Source of the DNA: DUVT01 sp041675865
GTDB lineage: Bacteria; Bacillota_I; Bacilli_A; ML615J-28; CAG-698
Assembly: GCA_041675865.1 (NCBI GenBank)
Contig: JBAYTA010000099.1
Location: forward strand, 1-6,566
Reading direction: 5' to 3'
Length of the DNA stretch: 6,566 nt
Below the pieces are notes generated by a model. That model saw only the letters and a program-made list of their open reading frames with translations. It searched no databases and was not told the origin of the DNA. Positions 5,368 through 6,566 of the stretch are shown one piece after another (the first letter of the stretch is position 1; every line of letters begins with the position of its first letter). The position numbers were made by a program, and so were the translations under genes.

Positions 5368-6566
5368 TGAATAATATTACGCTTGAGTCTATATTTGATA
5401 CTCTACCAAGCTATCCAGAATTTGATAAAAGTATTAGGCGAGCTCCAAAAAGAGCACTTAATTTAACTGAAGAAGAAACTCTTTTAGCATTAAAAAATGC
5501 TCTTAGATATATCCCCAAAAAATGGCATGATGAGTTAGCTGAAGAGTTTTTAGACGAACTTCAAACATGTGGAAAAATTTATGGTTATAGATTTTATCCA
5601 AAGACAAGAATATATGGGAGACCAATAGATGAATATAAGGGAATAATATTAGAAGCAAAAGCAATCCAAGTTATGATTGATAATAATCTTGATTTTGATG
5701 TTGCTCTATATCCTTATGAATTAGTTACTTATGGTGAAACAGGTTCTGTAGTTCAAAACTGGATGCAGTATCATTTAATCAAAAAATATTTAGAGATAAT
5801 GGAAAATGATCAAACTTTGGTTGTTGCAAGTGGACATCCTTTAGGTTTGTTTAAGAGTAGTGAAGAATCATCTAGGGTATTAATTACTAATGGACTAATG
5901 GTGGGTTTATATGATGATTTGGATAATTATAACCGTGCATCAAGTCTAGGGGTTGCAAACTATGGACAAATGACTGCTGGTGGTTGGATGTATATTGGAC
6001 CACAAGGAATTGTTCATGGTACCTATTCCACAATCCTTAATGCAGGAAGACTGAAACTTGGTTTGAAAAACGATGAAAACCTAGCTGGTAAGTTATTTAT
6101 ATCTAGTGGTCTTGGAGGAATGAGTGGAGCTCAAGGTAAGGCTGCTGAGATTGCAGGTGCAGTTGGAGTTATAGCAGAAGTTGATTATTCAAGAATCCAA
6201 ACAAGATATAACCAAGGTTGGATTAAATATATAGAAAACACTCCTGAAACTACATTTAATAGAGCAAAAGAATATTTAAATAAAAAAGAAGCTACTTCAA
6301 TTGCTTATTATGGAAATATAGTTGATTTATTAGAATATGCATATGTAAACAACATCCATATTGATTTGTTAAGTGACCAAACATCTTGTCATAATGCATA
6401 TGATGGAGGATATTGCCCAGCTGGTATTTCATTTGCAGAAAGAACTGAACTTTTAAAAAATGATAAATCAAAGTTTGAAAACTTAGTAGATATATCGTTA
6501 AGAAGACATTTTCAAGTAATAAAAGAATTAGTAAATAGAAACACATATTTCTTTGATTATGGGAAT
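5367..6566 (+). CDS. hutU: Urocanate hydratase (urocanase), 3' end beyond the window
   Basis: The first 400 codons of urocanase, which adds water to urocanate to give 4-imidazolone-5-propionate using tightly bound NAD+. It is the second step after HutH and is cytoplasmic. Recognisable segments are YPYELVTYGETG (115-126), GHPLGLF, YGQMTAGGWMYIGPQGIVHG (199-218), the glycine-rich SSGLGGMSGAQGKAAEIAG starting at 246, and DQTSCHNAYDGGYCP starting at 337. Wording such as TYGETG and GGWMYIGPQGIVHG, in place of VYGGIG and GSWIYIGSQGIVQG of the Pseudomonas/Bacillus enzyme, matches the longer urocanase form (about 670 residues) found in Fusobacterium and clostridia. About 270 residues are therefore probably missing, including the active-site cysteine region. 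The start overlaps the hutH stop by one base (TAATG at 5365-5369), indicating translational coupling. There is no frameshift within the window. Confidence 0.95.
   Translation, partial: MNNITLESIFDTLPSYPEFDKSIRRAPKRALNLTEEETLLALKNALRYIPKKWHDELAEEFLDELQTCGKIYGYRFYPKTRIYGRPIDEYKGIILEAKAIQVMIDNNLDFDVALYPYELVTYGETGSVVQNWMQYHLIKKYLEIMENDQTLVVASGHPLGLFKSSEESSRVLITNGLMVGLYDDLDNYNRASSLGVANYGQMTAGGWMYIGPQGIVHGTYSTILNAGRLKLGLKNDENLAGKLFISSGLGGMSGAQGKAAEIAGAVGVIAEVDYSRIQTRYNQGWIKYIENTPETTFNRAKEYLNKKEATSIAYYGNIVDLLEYAYVNNIHIDLLSDQTSCHNAYDGGYCPAGISFAERTELLKNDKSKFENLVDISLRRHFQVIKELVNRNTYFFDYGN

Noticed and set aside
6292..6546. Minus-strand open frame inside hutU
   Set aside because: The plus strand here encodes conserved urocanase sequence; the antisense product is low-complexity and unrecognised.
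1..6566. CRISPR arrays, insertion sequences, tRNA or rRNA genes, phage or defence genes
   Set aside because: I saw no regularly spaced repeats, transposase motifs, terminal inverted repeats, tRNA cloverleaf or defence-type domains. The T-loop-like ATCGAAT at 1209-1215 lacks a tRNA fold around it.

Overview
This is an AT-rich window (roughly 30% G+C by eye) with typical low-GC Gram-positive features. These are strong AGGAGG-type ribosome binding sites, TTGACA/TATAAT-like promoters, short hairpin-plus-T-run terminators, a T-box leader and a lipobox-bearing solute-binding protein. Trp is written TGG and TGA is a stop, so the Mycoplasma/Spiroplasma code is excluded. A member of the Bacillota, or a relative such as an Acholeplasma-like lineage, fits best. 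Fusobacteriota cannot be excluded from this sequence alone.

Layout. At the left edge a near-perfect promoter fires leftwards to a gene outside the window (34-62, minus). Next, on the minus strand, come a terminator (90-118), a second hairpin (121-140) and a ROK-family sugar kinase (145-999) with its own extended -10 promoter (1055-1083). A divergent intergenic region carries a cre-like site and an 11-bp direct repeat flanking the kinase promoter. On the plus strand a promoter (1109-1136) drives a leader with two successive attenuator-like units. The first is a compact structured RNA, 1159-1248, which ends in an intrinsic terminator and which I cannot assign to any known class. The second is a complete T-box, about 1252-1485. 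They precede a three-gene, translationally coupled polar amino-acid ABC importer: lipoprotein receptor 1505-2317, permease 2317-2967 and ATPase 2964-3701. A terminator (3708-3733) closes that unit. A new promoter with an inverted repeat across it (3759-3787) then starts a histidine utilisation operon: hutH (3844-5367) and hutU (5367 to the right edge, incomplete).

How the genes work together. HutH and HutU are the first two steps of histidine breakdown (histidine to urocanate, then to imidazolone propionate). The neighbouring importer looks at first like the histidine transporter. The T-box, however, reads best as arginine-specific: the specifier is CGC by the GAA-N-NNN-A spacing, and its UGGU bulge does not fit the C73 discriminator of bacterial tRNA-His. 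The importer is therefore more likely an arginine or basic amino-acid uptake system induced by uncharged tRNA-Arg, next to an independently transcribed hut operon. The most interesting unexplained object is the small structured RNA between the importer promoter and the T-box.
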